Shown: piece by piece, positions 35,912 through 45,356 of the stretch | How positions within the stretch are numbered: the stretch's first letter is position 1 | How the letters are laid out: every line of letters starts with the position of its first letter | From: Motilibacter deserti | GTDB taxonomy: Bacteria > Actinomycetota > Actinomycetes > Motilibacterales > Motilibacteraceae | Length of the DNA: 64,000 nt | Direction: 5' to 3' | Assembly (NCBI RefSeq): GCF_011250635.1 | Contig: NZ_JAANNP010000004.1 | Coordinates: 124,001 to 188,000 of the forward strand | Translations under genes and position numbers: made by a program | The notes under the pieces: generated by a model | The model's input: the letters and a program-made list of their open reading frames with translations, nothing else | What the model was told of the DNA's origin: nothing | Database searches by the model: none

Positions 35912-36472
35912 GTGCCACGTCAGCTCTTCGACTACGACCCGCCCGACCGCTTCGTCGCGGGCACGATCGGCGTGCCCGGCTCCCGGTCGTTCTACCTGCA
36001 GGCGCGCGCGGGCGACAGGGTCACGACCGTCGCGCTGGAGAAGCAGCAGGTCGCTGCGCTCGCCGAGCGGGTCGAGGAGCTGCTCGACGAGGTCGTACGC
36101 CGCACCGGCGGCGCGACCGCCGTCCCCGCCGTGGCCCCGGCCGAGCTCGAGGACAACGCCCCGCTCGACCTGCCGGTCGTCGAGGAGTTCCGCGTCGGCA
36201 CGATGGCTCTCAAGTGGGACGCCGACACCGAGGAGCTCGTCGTCGAGGCCCAGGAGGCGGCCGAGGACGAGAGCGAGCTCGAGGACGTCGACGACGACGA
36301 CGAGGAAGGCCCGGACCTGCTCCGGGTGCACTTGTCCGGCGCGGCCGGGCGGGCCTTCGCCAAGCGCGCGCTCGCCCTCGTCTCGGCCGGCCGTCCGCCG
36401 TGCCCGTTCTGCGGGCTGCCGCTCGACCCGGAGGGCCACGTCTGCCCGCGCGCCAACGGCTACCGACGCTGA
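35912..36472 (+). CDS. DUF3090 family protein
   Basis: 186 residues from the GTG at 35912, 11 bases after the phosphatase gene. The N terminus RQLFDYDPPDRFVAGTIG and the strand GSRSFYLQARAG near residue 29 are hallmarks of DUF3090. An acidic segment (about 113-132) precedes the C-terminal metal-binding-like motif CPFCGLPLDPEGHVCPRANG, with three Cys and one His that could bind zinc. The family is restricted to actinobacteria and has no assigned role. Its fixed place between the phosphatase and kinase-like genes suggests the three act together. Confidence 0.9.
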   Translation: MPRQLFDYDPPDRFVAGTIGVPGSRSFYLQARAGDRVTTVALEKQQVAALAERVEELLDEVVRRTGGATAVPAVAPAELEDNAPLDLPVVEEFRVGTMALKWDADTEELVVEAQEAAEDESELEDVDDDDEEGPDLLRVHLSGAAGRAFAKRALALVSAGRPPCPFCGLPLDPEGHVCPRANGYRR

Positions 36473-36523
36473 GCAGCAGCTCGTTGCCGCGCGCCACCGC
36501 TGCGAGCCGGTAAGACTGGAGGC

Positions 36524-37330
36524 ATGACGACGTCCGCGGTCGCCGACGCGCTGCACCTGCTGCGCGCGGGCAGCATCGAGGTCGAGGGCCGGCTGGTCGA
36601 CGCCTCGAACGCCACGCTCTACGCCCGCATCAGCCTCGACGGGGTCGACGCGTCCTGCGTCTACAAGCCCGTGGCGGGGGAGCGGCCGCTCTGGGACTTC
36701 CCCGACGGGACGCTCGCCGGCCGGGAGGTGTCGGCGTACCTCGTGTCGGCGTACGCCGGGTGGGACGTGGTGCCGCCGACCGTGCTGCGCGACGGGCCGT
36801 TCGGCCCCGGCATGGTCCAGCTCTGGGTCGACGCCGACGACACCGTGGAGCTGGTGGACATCGTGGCGCGGCCCGCGCTGCCGCCGGGATGGCACGCGGT
36901 GCTCGACGCGCGGGGCGAGGGCGGCGAAGCGGTGGTCCTGGCGCACGCCCCGGACCCGCGGCTGCGGCGCATGGCCGTCTTCGACGCCGTGATCAACAAC
37001 GCCGACCGCAAGGGCGGGCACATCCTGCCGTGTGGGCCGGAGGCGGGCGCCGCCGTGCACGGCGTCGACCACGGCGTCTCCTTCAACGTCGAGGAGAAGC
37101 TGCGGACCGTGCTCTGGGGCTGGGCCGGCCGGCGGATCGACCCGGAGGACCTCGAGACGCTCGCCCGCGTGCGCGACGGCCTGGAGGGCGAGCTGGGCGG
37201 GCAGCTCGCCGCCCACCTCACCCCGTCGGAGGTGGCGGCGACCAAGCGGCGCGTGCGCCGGCTGCTCCGGGAGGCGCGCATGCCGCTGCCGGTGCCGGGC
37301 TGGCCGGCGATCCCGTGGCCCGCCTTCTGA
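36524..37330 (+). CDS. SCO1664 family protein, PI3/4-kinase-like fold
   Basis: 268 residues, ATG at 36524. The sequence has features of a minimal phosphatidylinositol-kinase-like fold: CVYKPVAGERPLWDFPDG near residue 46 with a Lys suited to ATP binding, FDAVINNADRKGGHIL near 149 with the catalytic-loop Asp and Asn, and HGVDHGVSFN near 180 as the metal-binding Asp. All three motifs are intact, so a kinase or related phosphotransfer or AMP-transfer activity is plausible. Published roles are not known to me. It lies between DUF3090 and mshC. Confidence 0.88.
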   Translation: MTTSAVADALHLLRAGSIEVEGRLVDASNATLYARISLDGVDASCVYKPVAGERPLWDFPDGTLAGREVSAYLVSAYAGWDVVPPTVLRDGPFGPGMVQLWVDADDTVELVDIVARPALPPGWHAVLDARGEGGEAVVLAHAPDPRLRRMAVFDAVINNADRKGGHILPCGPEAGAAVHGVDHGVSFNVEEKLRTVLWGWAGRRIDPEDLETLARVRDGLEGELGGQLAAHLTPSEVAATKRRVRRLLREARMPLPVPGWPAIPWPAF

Positions 37331-37353
37331 GCGGCGGTCGTTAGGCTTCCGGG

Positions 37354-38574
37354 GTGCATGCCTGGCCCGCTCCCTCTGTTCCTACTCTTCCGGGAGCGGG
37401 CTCCGAGCTCCTTCTGCACGACACCGCGACCGGCGCGCTGCAGCCTGTCGGTGGCCCCGAGGAAGGGCGCATCTACGTCTGCGGCATCACGCCCTACGAC
37501 GCCACCCACCTCGGCCACGCGGCGACGTACGTCTCCTTCGACCTCGTCCTGCGCGCCTGGCGTGACGCCGGGCTGCGCACCACGTACGTCCAGAACGTCA
37601 CCGACGTCGACGACCCGCTGCTCGAGCGGGCCGCCGCGACCGGGGTCGACTGGCGTGACCTCGCCGAGCGGGAGACGGCGCTGTTCCGCGAGGACATGGC
37701 GGCGCTCGGGGTGATCCCCCCGGACTCCTACGTCGGCGTGACCGAGGCGGTCCCGGCGATCGGCGACGCGGTCGGACGGATGCTCGACGAGGGCTCGGCC
37801 TACCGCGTCGAGGACGACGTCTACTTCGACGTCTCCTCCGACGCGGCCTACGGGCAGGTGTCGGGCCTTTCCGCAGACGTGCAGCGCGAGCTGTCGGCCG
37901 AGCGCGGGGGGGACCCCGACCGGAGCGGCAAGCGCAACGCCGTCGACCCGCTCCTGTGGCGCGGGAAGCGCCCGGACGAGCCCGCGTGGACGTCGCCGGT
38001 CGGCCCCGGCCGGCCCGGCTGGCACATCGAGTGCACCGTGATCGCGCTCGACGCGCTCGGTGGCGGTTTCGACGTCCAGGGTGGCGGCAGCGACCTCGTC
38101 TTTCCGCACCACGAGATGAGCGCCTCGCACGCGCACGCGCTCGCCTCGCAGTTCGCGAAGGTCTACGCCCACGTCGGGATGGTGGGCTACGAGGGCGAGA
38201 AGATGTCCAAGTCGCGCGGCAACCTCGTGCTGGTGTCGAAGCTGCGCGCCGCCGGCGTCGACCCGGCGGCGGTCCGGCTGGTGCTGCTCGCCCACCACTA
38301 CCGCAGCGACTGGGAGTACACCGACGCCGAGCTCGAGGCGGCGCAGTCGCGGCTGGACGCGTGGCGCGCCGCGCTGGCCCGCAACGAGGGACCGGACCCG
38401 CTGCCGGTGCTCGATGGCGTACGCCGTGCGCTGGCCGCCGACCTCGACGCGCCGTCGGCGCTCCGGGTGGTCGACGAGTGGGCCGCCGCCGCCGACCGGG
38501 GCGAGGGGGACGTCGCGGGCGCCGCGGGCCTCGTCGCGCGCACCGTCGACGCCCTGCTCGGGGTCCGGCTCTAG
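37354..38574 (+). CDS. mshC: L-cysteine:GlcN-Ins ligase (mycothiol biosynthesis)
   Basis: 406 residues from the GTG at 37354. MshC joins cysteine to glucosaminyl-inositol using ATP, the third step toward mycothiol, the main low-molecular thiol of actinobacteria. It is related to cysteinyl-tRNA synthetase but lacks the anticodon-binding domain, as the length shows. [19 protein letters not shown] near residue 41 contains the zinc-binding Cys and the HIGH-like motif, WHIECT near 224 and FPHHEMS near 250 give further zinc ligands, and [10 protein letters not shown] near 283 is the KMSKS loop. It ends the conserved block. About 14 kb of accessory genes follow before the PAC2 and metH genes. Confidence 0.96.
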   Translation: MHAWPAPSVPTLPGAGSELLLHDTATGALQPVGGPEEGRIYVCGITPYDATHLGHAATYVSFDLVLRAWRDAGLRTTYVQNVTDVDDPLLERAAATGVDWRDLAERETALFREDMAALGVIPPDSYVGVTEAVPAIGDAVGRMLDEGSAYRVEDDVYFDVSSDAAYGQVSGLSADVQRELSAERGGDPDRSGKRNAVDPLLWRGKRPDEPAWTSPVGPGRPGWHIECTVIALDALGGGFDVQGGGSDLVFPHHEMSASHAHALASQFAKVYAHVGMVGYEGEKMSKSRGNLVLVSKLRAAGVDPAAVRLVLLAHHYRSDWEYTDAELEAAQSRLDAWRAALARNEGPDPLPVLDGVRRALAADLDAPSALRVVDEWAAAADRGEGDVAGAAGLVARTVDALLGVRL

Positions 38575-38689
38575 GACCGCGGACAGGCGCGTTCGGCCAG
38601 AGGGCGTACGGGCCGCCGCCCGGCCGTCCGGTCCCGCGGGACCGCACGTCACGGCGTTCCTCGTCGAGGTGTTCAGCCCGGGCCAGCGG

Positions 38690-40003
38690 TCATCCGCGGC
38701 CGCGGCGCGGTCCGGCGTCGGCTCGGCGCGCCCGGACGACGGCCCGCAGCAGCAGGCCGCACGCAAGAACGCCGATTCCCGAAACGACGCTTGTGAACGG
38801 CAGTGCGGCCGCGAGGACCACGCATCCGACGAGACCGAGGGCGGCAACCGGGCGGCGGACCGCGCTGCGGGTGCGCAGCGTCCACGCGCTGGCGTTGGCC
38901 ACGGCGTAGTAGACGAGGACGCCGAGGCTGGAGAAGCCGATGGCGCCGCGGACGTCGCTCACGCTGACGATGACGACGACCACCGCGCCGAGGGTGAGCT
39001 CCGCACGGTGCGGGACGCCGAAGCGCGGGTGCACCGCCGCCAGGGCGACCGGCAGCTCGCGGTCCCGGGCCATCGCCAGCGTCGTGCGCCCGACGCCGGC
39101 CATCGCGCTCAGGAGCACGCCGAGGCTGGCGGTCACGGCGCCGACCCGGACCAGCACGGCCCAGTCCTCGTGGCCGGTGGCGGCGACGGCGTCGCGCAAG
39201 GGTGCTGTCGAGGCCGCGAGCCCGGCAGGGGACAGGACGAGCAGCAGGCCGACGGCGACGAGCGCGTAGACCGCGACGACGATCCCGAGCGCGAGCGGCA
39301 CGGCGCGGGGGATCGTCCGCTCGGGGTCGCGCACCTCCTCGCCCAGCGTGGCGAGGCGGGCGTACCCGGCGAAGGCGAAGAACAGCAGCCCGGCCGCCTG
39401 GAGCACGCCGTACGCGTCGAGGCTCGTCGCGTCCGTCAGGCTCGACACGGCGCCGCGGTCGCCGGCCAGGCACGTGACGACGACGAAGCCGAGCACGGCG
39501 AGAGTGACCGCGACGAGCAGCCGGTTCAGCGCGGCGGTGCGCGTCACGCCGAGGTAGTTGACGGCGGTCAGCGCCGCTGCGGCGACCACCGCCACAGGAC
39601 GAGGATGGTCGGGCCAGGCGTACGCGCCGGCGGTCAGGGCCATCGCCGCGCAGCTGGCCGTCTTGCCGATGACGAAGCCCCACCCGGCGAGGAACCCCCA
39701 CAGCGGCCCGAGCTGGCGTCGCCCGTAGAGATAGCTGCCGCCGGCCTGCGGGTGCGCTGCGGCGAGGGCGGCGCTCGAGGTCGCGTTGCAGTAGGCCACC
39801 ACGGCCGCGGCCGCGAGGGCCAGCAGCAGGCCGGCCCCAGCCGCGCGGGCAGCCGGGGCGAACGCGGCGAACACCCCCGCGCCCAGCATCGCGCCCAGCC
39901 CGACGAGCACCGCGTCGCGGAGGTTGAGCTCGCGACGCAGCACTCCGTCGGGCGCAGGGCTCGGCTGCGACTGCTGGGCGGGCACGGACTGATCGTCGTG
40001 CAT
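38690..40003 (-). CDS. APC superfamily amino acid permease
   Basis: 437 residues, ATG at 40003. About 12 hydrophobic helices. The first carries VGLGAMLGAGVFAAFAPA near residue 34, the unwound substrate-binding helix of APC carriers. GGSYLYGRRQLGPLWGFLAGW near 86 and FFAFAGYARLATLGEEVRDP near 207 are also typical, the last being the helix 6 signature. It probably imports an amino acid or amine with protons, but the specificity is not predictable. The ends are hydrophilic and the C terminus is Arg-rich. It stands alone on the minus strand, 51 bases after the secreted propeller gene in transcription order, so they may be co-transcribed. Confidence 0.88.
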   Translation of the reverse strand: MHDDQSVPAQQSQPSPAPDGVLRRELNLRDAVLVGLGAMLGAGVFAAFAPAARAAGAGLLLALAAAAVVAYCNATSSAALAAAHPQAGGSYLYGRRQLGPLWGFLAGWGFVIGKTASCAAMALTAGAYAWPDHPRPVAVVAAAALTAVNYLGVTRTAALNRLLVAVTLAVLGFVVVTCLAGDRGAVSSLTDATSLDAYGVLQAAGLLFFAFAGYARLATLGEEVRDPERTIPRAVPLALGIVVAVYALVAVGLLLVLSPAGLAASTAPLRDAVAATGHEDWAVLVRVGAVTASLGVLLSAMAGVGRTTLAMARDRELPVALAAVHPRFGVPHRAELTLGAVVVVIVSVSDVRGAIGFSSLGVLVYYAVANASAWTLRTRSAVRRPVAALGLVGCVVLAAALPFTSVVSGIGVLACGLLLRAVVRARRADAGPRRGRG

Positions 40004-40054
40004 GCGGGCGAGGCGAGCGCCGGCGGTCCCCGCCCGTGGAGGCGTGCCGCGGAG

Positions 40055-41992
40055 TCAGACGAACCAGGGGACCCAGGAGATGCCGTCCAGGTGCAGCGCG
40101 TCCCGGGCGCTGCGCGGGTCGGGGACGTTGACGAGCCGGAGCGTGTGCGTCGACGTCCGCCGGTCCAGGGTTCCCGAGGACCAGAGCAGCTGCCGCGGAG
40201 CGCGGGTGCGGGCGTAGCTGCTGATGGTGGCGCGCAGGACGCCGTCGACGTAGACCCGGGTGTGCCCGCCGCGCGGGTGGCGTTCGCCCACGACGCGGAA
40301 GGAGCTCACGTCGGCCGTCACGGTGACCGCTGCGGCCGATCGCGTCGTGGTCAGCGTGCCGAGCCAGCTGCCGCTCGCGGACGTGCGCGTCCATCCCCCG
40401 GAGTAGCGGGTGAGAGCGCGGTCGTCGAGTGGGACGGCGACCCGGCTCGGCGCCCCGAAGGCGCGGTTGCCGAACTCGTCGAGGGCGACGGCGCGCAGCA
40501 GGTAGTTGCGCGACTGGCGGACGCTCGTCGGGCGCTCCGCGGCGCCGAAGGCCGCCCGCCCCGCGCCGGCGGTGGCCCGCCACGTCGCCCAGGCCCCGGT
40601 GCTCCCTGTGTTGCCGGTGACGTACTGCTCGCGCCACTGCACCTCGACCCGGCGTGCGCCGGGGCCGACCGGGGACCACGAGACGGGGAACGGCAGCGCG
40701 GTGCTCGCGAGGGCGGACGTCGGGGGGGCCGTGAGGCGGGGCGGGGCGGTCGTCCGGAACCTGCCCGTGGTGACCGGCGAGCTGTTGCCCGAGGGGTCGA
40801 CGACCCACAGCGCATAGGAGTGCACCGCCCCCGTGGCCAGGCCGGGGACGACGGCTCGGCGGGCCGCGCCGAGCACCGTCGTGCGGAACCGGCCGGCCGC
40901 GAACGTGGCCGGGGGCGTCGTGCCGGGGGAGACGGCGAGCTGCACGGCGACGGCGTCCGCCTCCCGGGGACCGGCCCACGTGGCCGTGACGCGCTCCGCC
41001 GCGAGCGTGAGCGTCGGGGCGAGCGGGGAGGGGGCGGCCCGGTCGGGCGGCGGCAGCGGGCCGGCGTACGCCGTTGCGTCCGGAGGCAGCTCCGCTGCCG
41101 TGGACAGCCGCGCCCGCGTCGTCCCGGCGGCGTCGGCGGACTCGAGGTAGGCGTCCCCACGGGCGGGACGCACCGCGTAGTAGAGGGTTCTGCCGTCCGA
41201 GCGCCACGCAGGGCGGCCGATCTGCGCGCCGGCGTGGAACGTCGACTCGAGCACCCTACGGCTGCCACCCCGGGCGTTGACCGTGACGACGACGGACGAG
41301 GCGAGGCTCCCGTCGGACGCGGCGACGTCGGCGACGTACGCGATCCGCGCGCCGTCCGGCGACCATGCGGGGTCGTGCCCCACGAGCCCGAGCGACGCGC
41401 GGCCGGACCCGTCCGTCGCCAGCACGCCGATCACCGGCCGGGCCGTGCCGTCAGGGCGGGGACGCAGCTCGGTGAACGCGATGTGCCGCCCACCCGGGGC
41501 CCAGCTCGGCTGCAGCGCGCCGATGCTGTTCGGGACCCGCCGTCTGACACCGCCGGTCGCGGGGCGGGTGTACAGGGCACGCGCGCCCTCGGCGAACCGC
41601 ACCGGCTCGCTCGTCAGAAGCCGGGCCCCGTCCGGTGACCACTCCGGCTCAAGCTCCTGGTCTGCCCCGGCCGCGCCGCCGGGCAGGGCGCGGGTGGTCC
41701 CCGCGACGCGGTCGTGGACGTAGATGCTGCAGTCGAACGCGCCGCTCTCCTGGCAGAAGGCGATCTTCGTGCGGTCCGGCGACAGCGAAGGGTGGCTCAC
41801 GTCGATCCCGTTCGCCGTCAGAGCCGTGTCCACGCCGGTCGCGAGGTCGAGGACCCGAAGCTCGGCGTCGGTCGCGTAGACCAGCTCGTCCGCGGGCGCC
41901 GCCGCGGCGCTCTGCTGCCCCTGGCCCACCACCGCGCCGAATGCGGCAACGGCGATCCCAGTGACAGCTGCGACGGATCGCGGTGCCCGCAT
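40055..41992 (-). CDS. Secreted PD40/TolB-like beta-propeller with fibronectin-like and C-terminal beta domains
   Basis: 645 residues from the ATG at 41992, which has GGAGGGGG upstream and begins a signal peptide ending near residue 32. PD40 blades with HPSLSPDRTKIAF near 66, EPEWSPDGARLL near 115 and DPAWSPDGARIAY near 208 form a TolB-like propeller. Fibronectin-like segments follow (about 315-410 and 430-520). The last 120 residues have YSGGWTRTSASGSWLG and VYVDGVLRATI, a beta domain common at the end of actinobacterial surface proteins. No anchor is seen. It is probably an extracellular binding protein, and no enzyme motif was found. Confidence 0.83.
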   Translation of the reverse strand: MRAPRSVAAVTGIAVAAFGAVVGQGQQSAAAAPADELVYATDAELRVLDLATGVDTALTANGIDVSHPSLSPDRTKIAFCQESGAFDCSIYVHDRVAGTTRALPGGAAGADQELEPEWSPDGARLLTSEPVRFAEGARALYTRPATGGVRRRVPNSIGALQPSWAPGGRHIAFTELRPRPDGTARPVIGVLATDGSGRASLGLVGHDPAWSPDGARIAYVADVAASDGSLASSVVVTVNARGGSRRVLESTFHAGAQIGRPAWRSDGRTLYYAVRPARGDAYLESADAAGTTRARLSTAAELPPDATAYAGPLPPPDRAAPSPLAPTLTLAAERVTATWAGPREADAVAVQLAVSPGTTPPATFAAGRFRTTVLGAARRAVVPGLATGAVHSYALWVVDPSGNSSPVTTGRFRTTAPPRLTAPPTSALASTALPFPVSWSPVGPGARRVEVQWREQYVTGNTGSTGAWATWRATAGAGRAAFGAAERPTSVRQSRNYLLRAVALDEFGNRAFGAPSRVAVPLDDRALTRYSGGWTRTSASGSWLGTLTTTRSAAAVTVTADVSSFRVVGERHPRGGHTRVYVDGVLRATISSYARTRAPRQLLWSSGTLDRRTSTHTLRLVNVPDPRSARDALHLDGISWVPWFV

Positions 41993-42112
41993 GGCGTACC
42001 CCCTCCGCGCCTTTCCCGACGTCTCGACCATGGCCGCGCCGGGTGCCGGAATCAAGAGCGCAGCACGACCAGGGGGCGATGAGTTCTGGTGGGTCTCGCC
42101 GTCCTCCTCGGC

Positions 42113-42754
42113 ATGAGCAAGCTTCGAGCGCACATCAGCATCTCGCTCGACGGCTACGTGGCGGGGCCGCGGCAGAGCCGGGAAGAGCCGCTCGGCGAAG
42201 GGGGCGAGGCCCTGCACGCGTGGGCGTTCGAGCTCGCCGCGTTCCGCGCGCCGCACGGGATGGAGGGCGGCACGGTCAACGCGAGCTCTGCGGTCCTCGA
42301 GGAGGAGCTCGCGGGCGTGGGAGCCGAGATCATGGGACGCGGCAAGTTCGGCCCTCCCGGCGGCGGCCCCTGGGGCGAGGACCCGTGGCGGGGCTGGTGG
42401 GGGGAGGAGCCGCCGTTCCACAAGCCCGTGTTCGTCCTGACCCATCACGAGCGCGAGCCGTTGCGCCTGTCGGACACGACCTTCACCTTCGTCACCGGGG
42501 GCATCGAGGCCGCGCTGGAGCAGGCGCGGCAGGCGGCCGGCGGGAAGGACGTGGTCCTCGGCGGCGGCGCCGACCTCATCAACCAGTACCTCGCCGCCGG
42601 GCTGGTCGACGAGCTGGAGCTGCACGTGGCCCCCGTCGTCCTCGGCGGTGGCTGCCGCCTCTTCGAGGGCGTGGGCCCGGGGCTGCGGCTCGAGCAGCTG
42701 CGCGTCGTCCAGGGACCGGGGGCAACGCACCTGAAGTACCGCGTCGTGAGGTGA
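42113..42754 (+). CDS. Dihydrofolate reductase-like (RibD C-terminal) family protein
   Basis: 213 residues from the ATG at 42113, which starts at the first beta strand (KLRAHISISLDGYVAGP); a GTG at 42089 would add eight residues. IMGRGKFGPPGGG near 73 and KDVVLGGGADLINQYLAAG near 144 match the RibD C-terminal / YwjB-like branch, with GGG at the NADPH-binding loop. Members reduce unknown substrates with NADPH and are not essential folate enzymes. Neither start has a good Shine-Dalgarno site. It is a single gene convergent with the TetR regulator. Confidence 0.85.
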   Translation: MSKLRAHISISLDGYVAGPRQSREEPLGEGGEALHAWAFELAAFRAPHGMEGGTVNASSAVLEEELAGVGAEIMGRGKFGPPGGGPWGEDPWRGWWGEEPPFHKPVFVLTHHEREPLRLSDTTFTFVTGGIEAALEQARQAAGGKDVVLGGGADLINQYLAAGLVDELELHVAPVVLGGGCRLFEGVGPGLRLEQLRVVQGPGATHLKYRVVR

Positions 42755-42830
42755 CGCCTGCCGCGTTGGTGCGCGCGCCAGCCCCCCGCGCAGCTCATGC
42801 GGGAAGCGTGCGGCCGGGCCCCGGGCCCCG

Positions 42831-43421
42831 CTATCCCGCCCGCCGGCCCGAGGTTGCGTCGACATTGTCGTGCTGGTGGTCCCCCAGGGTGCCGAGGAAG
42901 ATGTCGAAGGCGCGGTCCGCGCGGGCGCGGTCGCCGGTGGAGTCGAGGTCCATCAGGAGGCCACGGATCACGGCGAGGACGAGTGTCGCGAGCTCAGGAC
43001 GGCCGATGCTGCCCAGCCCGTCCTCCAGCGGCCCCAGCCAGTCCGTCGTCGCGGTGCGGCGGAAGCCCGGCCACAGCTGCTGCTCCGCGCTCTCGCGCAG
43101 CGCGCCGAACATCCGCAGGTACGGCTGCCCGTCCGTTCCCGTGAACGACGCCCACGCCCGCTGCAGCGTGACGGTGTAGGCCTCGTCGGGCCGCGGACGC
43201 AGGAGGTCGCCGAACGCATCCAGCTGGCGCTGCCGAGCTCGTTGCAGGACCGCGCGCAGCAGCGCGTCGCGGGTGCCGAAGTGGTAGACGAGCATGCGGG
43301 CCGACGTGCCGGTCGCGGTGGACAGCTGCTCCAGCCGGTCCGGCAGGCCGTGTGCCAGGGCGTGGTCGGTGCACGCGTCCAGCAGCCGGTCCCTGATCTC
43401 GGGCTGCGGTCGTCTCCCCAC
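42831..43421 (-). CDS. TetR/AcrR family transcriptional regulator
   Basis: 196 residues from the GTG at 43421, with a weak Shine-Dalgarno site. The helix-turn-helix occupies residues 8-55: IRDRLLDACTDHALAHG, then LSTATGTSARMLVYHFGTRD with the family's YHFG motif. The rest is a helical ligand-binding domain. The gene is divergent from the alpha/beta hydrolase gene with 75 bases between starts, the usual arrangement for a local repressor, so that hydrolase is its most likely target. No clean operator palindrome could be fixed in the gap. Confidence 0.87.
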   Translation of the reverse strand: MGRRPQPEIRDRLLDACTDHALAHGLPDRLEQLSTATGTSARMLVYHFGTRDALLRAVLQRARQRQLDAFGDLLRPRPDEAYTVTLQRAWASFTGTDGQPYLRMFGALRESAEQQLWPGFRRTATTDWLGPLEDGLGSIGRPELATLVLAVIRGLLMDLDSTGDRARADRAFDIFLGTLGDHQHDNVDATSGRRAG

Positions 43422-43496
43422 GGCTTCATCTTTTCGCGTAACGGCGGCTACGTCTACCGTGGATCGCGGCAGTAGGAGCCGAGCGTGGAGGTAGGC

Positions 43497-44189
43497 ATGA
43501 GGGTCGTGTTCGTGCACGGGGCGTGTGTCAGGGACGGCGCGTGGTGGTGGCACCGCACCGCCGAGATGCTGCAGGAGCGGGGAGTGGCGAGCGTGGCGCC
43601 GGGCCTGCCCAGCTGCGGAGAGGCGGGCGAGCCGGCCGGCGTCGGCGGGCCCGGTCTGCGCGAGGACGTGCAGGCGGTGCGACGCGCGCTGCTGGCCGCC
43701 GACGAGCCGGCCGTCGTGGTCGCCCACAGCTACGGCGGCATCGTCGCCGCGGAGGCGGCCGCGGGCGTGGCGTCCGTTCGCCACCTGCTGCTGGTGTCGA
43801 GCTACTTGCCGGAGGCCGGGCAGAGCCTGTCCGACTTCGCGGACGGCCCCGCGCCGTTCCTCGATGTCGACCCCGGCGCCGGCACCTTCGGCGTACGCCA
43901 GGAGCTGCTCATCGAGACGTTCCTCCACGACTGCGACCGCGAGGCCCAGGAGCAGTCGCGGCACCACCTCGCCCGGCAGAGCGCGCAGGTCACGAGCCAG
44001 CCCGTCGGCGCCGCCGCGTGGCAGCAGGTGCAGTCGACCTACGTCGTCTGCGCACAGGACCGGGGCACGCCGGCGACGTCGCAGCGCGAGTTCGCCCGGC
44101 GGGCCGGCAGCGTCGTCGAGCTGGACACCGGGCACCATCCGTTCCTGTCGCAGCCGGCGGCCATGGCAGGCCTCGTCCTGGGCGTCTGA
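43497..44189 (+). CDS. Alpha/beta hydrolase
   Basis: 230 residues from the ATG at 43497, which has GGAGG five bases upstream; the GTG at 43485 also has a possible site (TAGGAG). The fold begins MRVVFVHGAC, with the oxyanion-hole HG. The nucleophile elbow is VVAHSYGGIV near residue 76 (Ser), and the catalytic His is in LDTGHHPFL near 212. The compact size resembles the small esterase / hydroxynitrile-lyase branch. Its substrate is unknown. A TetR regulator gene lies divergently upstream and probably controls it. Confidence 0.86.
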   Translation: MRVVFVHGACVRDGAWWWHRTAEMLQERGVASVAPGLPSCGEAGEPAGVGGPGLREDVQAVRRALLAADEPAVVVAHSYGGIVAAEAAAGVASVRHLLLVSSYLPEAGQSLSDFADGPAPFLDVDPGAGTFGVRQELLIETFLHDCDREAQEQSRHHLARQSAQVTSQPVGAAAWQQVQSTYVVCAQDRGTPATSQREFARRAGSVVELDTGHHPFLSQPAAMAGLVLGV

Positions 44190-44391
44190 GCCGGGCGTCG
44201 GGACGAGCGAGCCGGCGGGCGTGTCGGCGGCGACCTGCCCGACGCCTGGGGGATGTGCTCGAGCCGCCCACCGGGGTGCCTCCGCAGGAGTGCTGCGTGG
44301 TGCGGCGTCCGGCGCCGGCCAGCGGGAAGGAGCCCTCTGCGCTGGACGTCGCCCGAGCCCGGGTCGCGACAGCCCGACGGCGGGAGCTTCC

Positions 44392-45321
44392 ATGGCAGCA
44401 GACGAACTCGGCCCGGTGCCCGCATCGGGCCGGCAGATCGAGCTCCGTTCCGGCGACGCGGTCGCGACGGTCGTCGAGGTCGGTGGCGGGCTGCGGACGT
44501 ACTCCGTGGGCGGGCGCCAGGTCGTCGACGGCTACGGCGCGGACGAGATGGCCCCGTCGGCGCGCGGGTCGCACCTGATCCCGTGGCCGAACCGGATCCG
44601 GCAGGGGCTGTACGCGTGGGAGGGCAAGCGCCTGCAGCTGCCCATCACCGAGCACGCGCTGGGCAATGCGAGCCACGGCCTGACCCGCTGGCACAACTGG
44701 CGTGCCGTCGAGCCGAGCGCCGCCGCCGTCACGATGGCGCTGCGGCTGCACCCGTCGTCCGGCTACCCCTTCACCCTCGACCTCGCACTGCGCTACGAGC
44801 TGTCCGGACAAGGGCTGGCCGTGACCGTACGCGCCCGCAACGTCGGCGCCCGGCCCGCCCCGTTCGCGTACGGCGCCCACCCGTACGTCATGGCGACGCC
44901 CGGCGCGACGATCGATGCCGACACGCTCCACGTGCCGGCGGCGTCGCGGGTGCCGGTGGACGCGACGTCGACGCCCACCGGCCGGGCTCCGGTGGAGGGA
45001 ACTCCCTACGACTTCCGGAAGCCGTCGGCCATCGGGGACCGCGTCCTGGACACGGCGTACACCGACCTGCGGCGCACGCCCGACGGCCGCTCGACCGTCA
45101 CGTTGCGCGGCGAGCACGGCGCGGTGGTGGTGTGGCAGGACGAGAGCTTCGGCTACACCCAGGTGTTCACCGGCGACACCGTCGCGCCCGAGCGGCGCCG
45201 GCGCAGCGTCGCCGTCGAGCCGATGACGTCGCCGGCCAACGCCTTCTCGAGCGGTGAGGACGTGGTCCGGCTGGAGCCGGGGCAGGTGTTCGAGGGGGCG
45301 TGGGGGATCACGCCTTCCTGA
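44392..45321 (+). CDS. Aldose 1-epimerase family protein
   Basis: 309 residues from the ATG at 44392, which has GGGAG six bases before it. It is a galactose-mutarotase-like beta-sandwich. SHLIPWPNRIRQGLYAWEG near residue 59 and HGLTRWHNWRAVE near 94 give the substrate Arg and first His. YGAHPYVM near 162 supplies the catalytic His, and the acidic residue lies in the C-terminal VAVEPMTSPANAF. Such enzymes interconvert alpha and beta anomers of sugars in the cytoplasm. It is not next to other sugar genes. It is convergent with the siderophore ABC operon, with 35 bases between stop codons. Confidence 0.88.
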   Translation: MAADELGPVPASGRQIELRSGDAVATVVEVGGGLRTYSVGGRQVVDGYGADEMAPSARGSHLIPWPNRIRQGLYAWEGKRLQLPITEHALGNASHGLTRWHNWRAVEPSAAAVTMALRLHPSSGYPFTLDLALRYELSGQGLAVTVRARNVGARPAPFAYGAHPYVMATPGATIDADTLHVPAASRVPVDATSTPTGRAPVEGTPYDFRKPSAIGDRVLDTAYTDLRRTPDGRSTVTLRGEHGAVVVWQDESFGYTQVFTGDTVAPERRRRSVAVEPMTSPANAFSSGEDVVRLEPGQVFEGAWGITPS

Positions 45322-45356
45322 ACCCCGCTTCACCTTCTCGGCAGGCCTGCCGTCGG

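Noticed and set aside
38414-41638. 1074-residue plus-strand open frame
   Set aside because: It is antisense to the APC permease and the secreted propeller, with Arg/Gly-rich shadow composition.
43422-43496. Clear TetR operator between regulator and hydrolase
   Set aside because: Only short imperfect inverted repeats (CGTA/TACG) are present, not enough to call a site.
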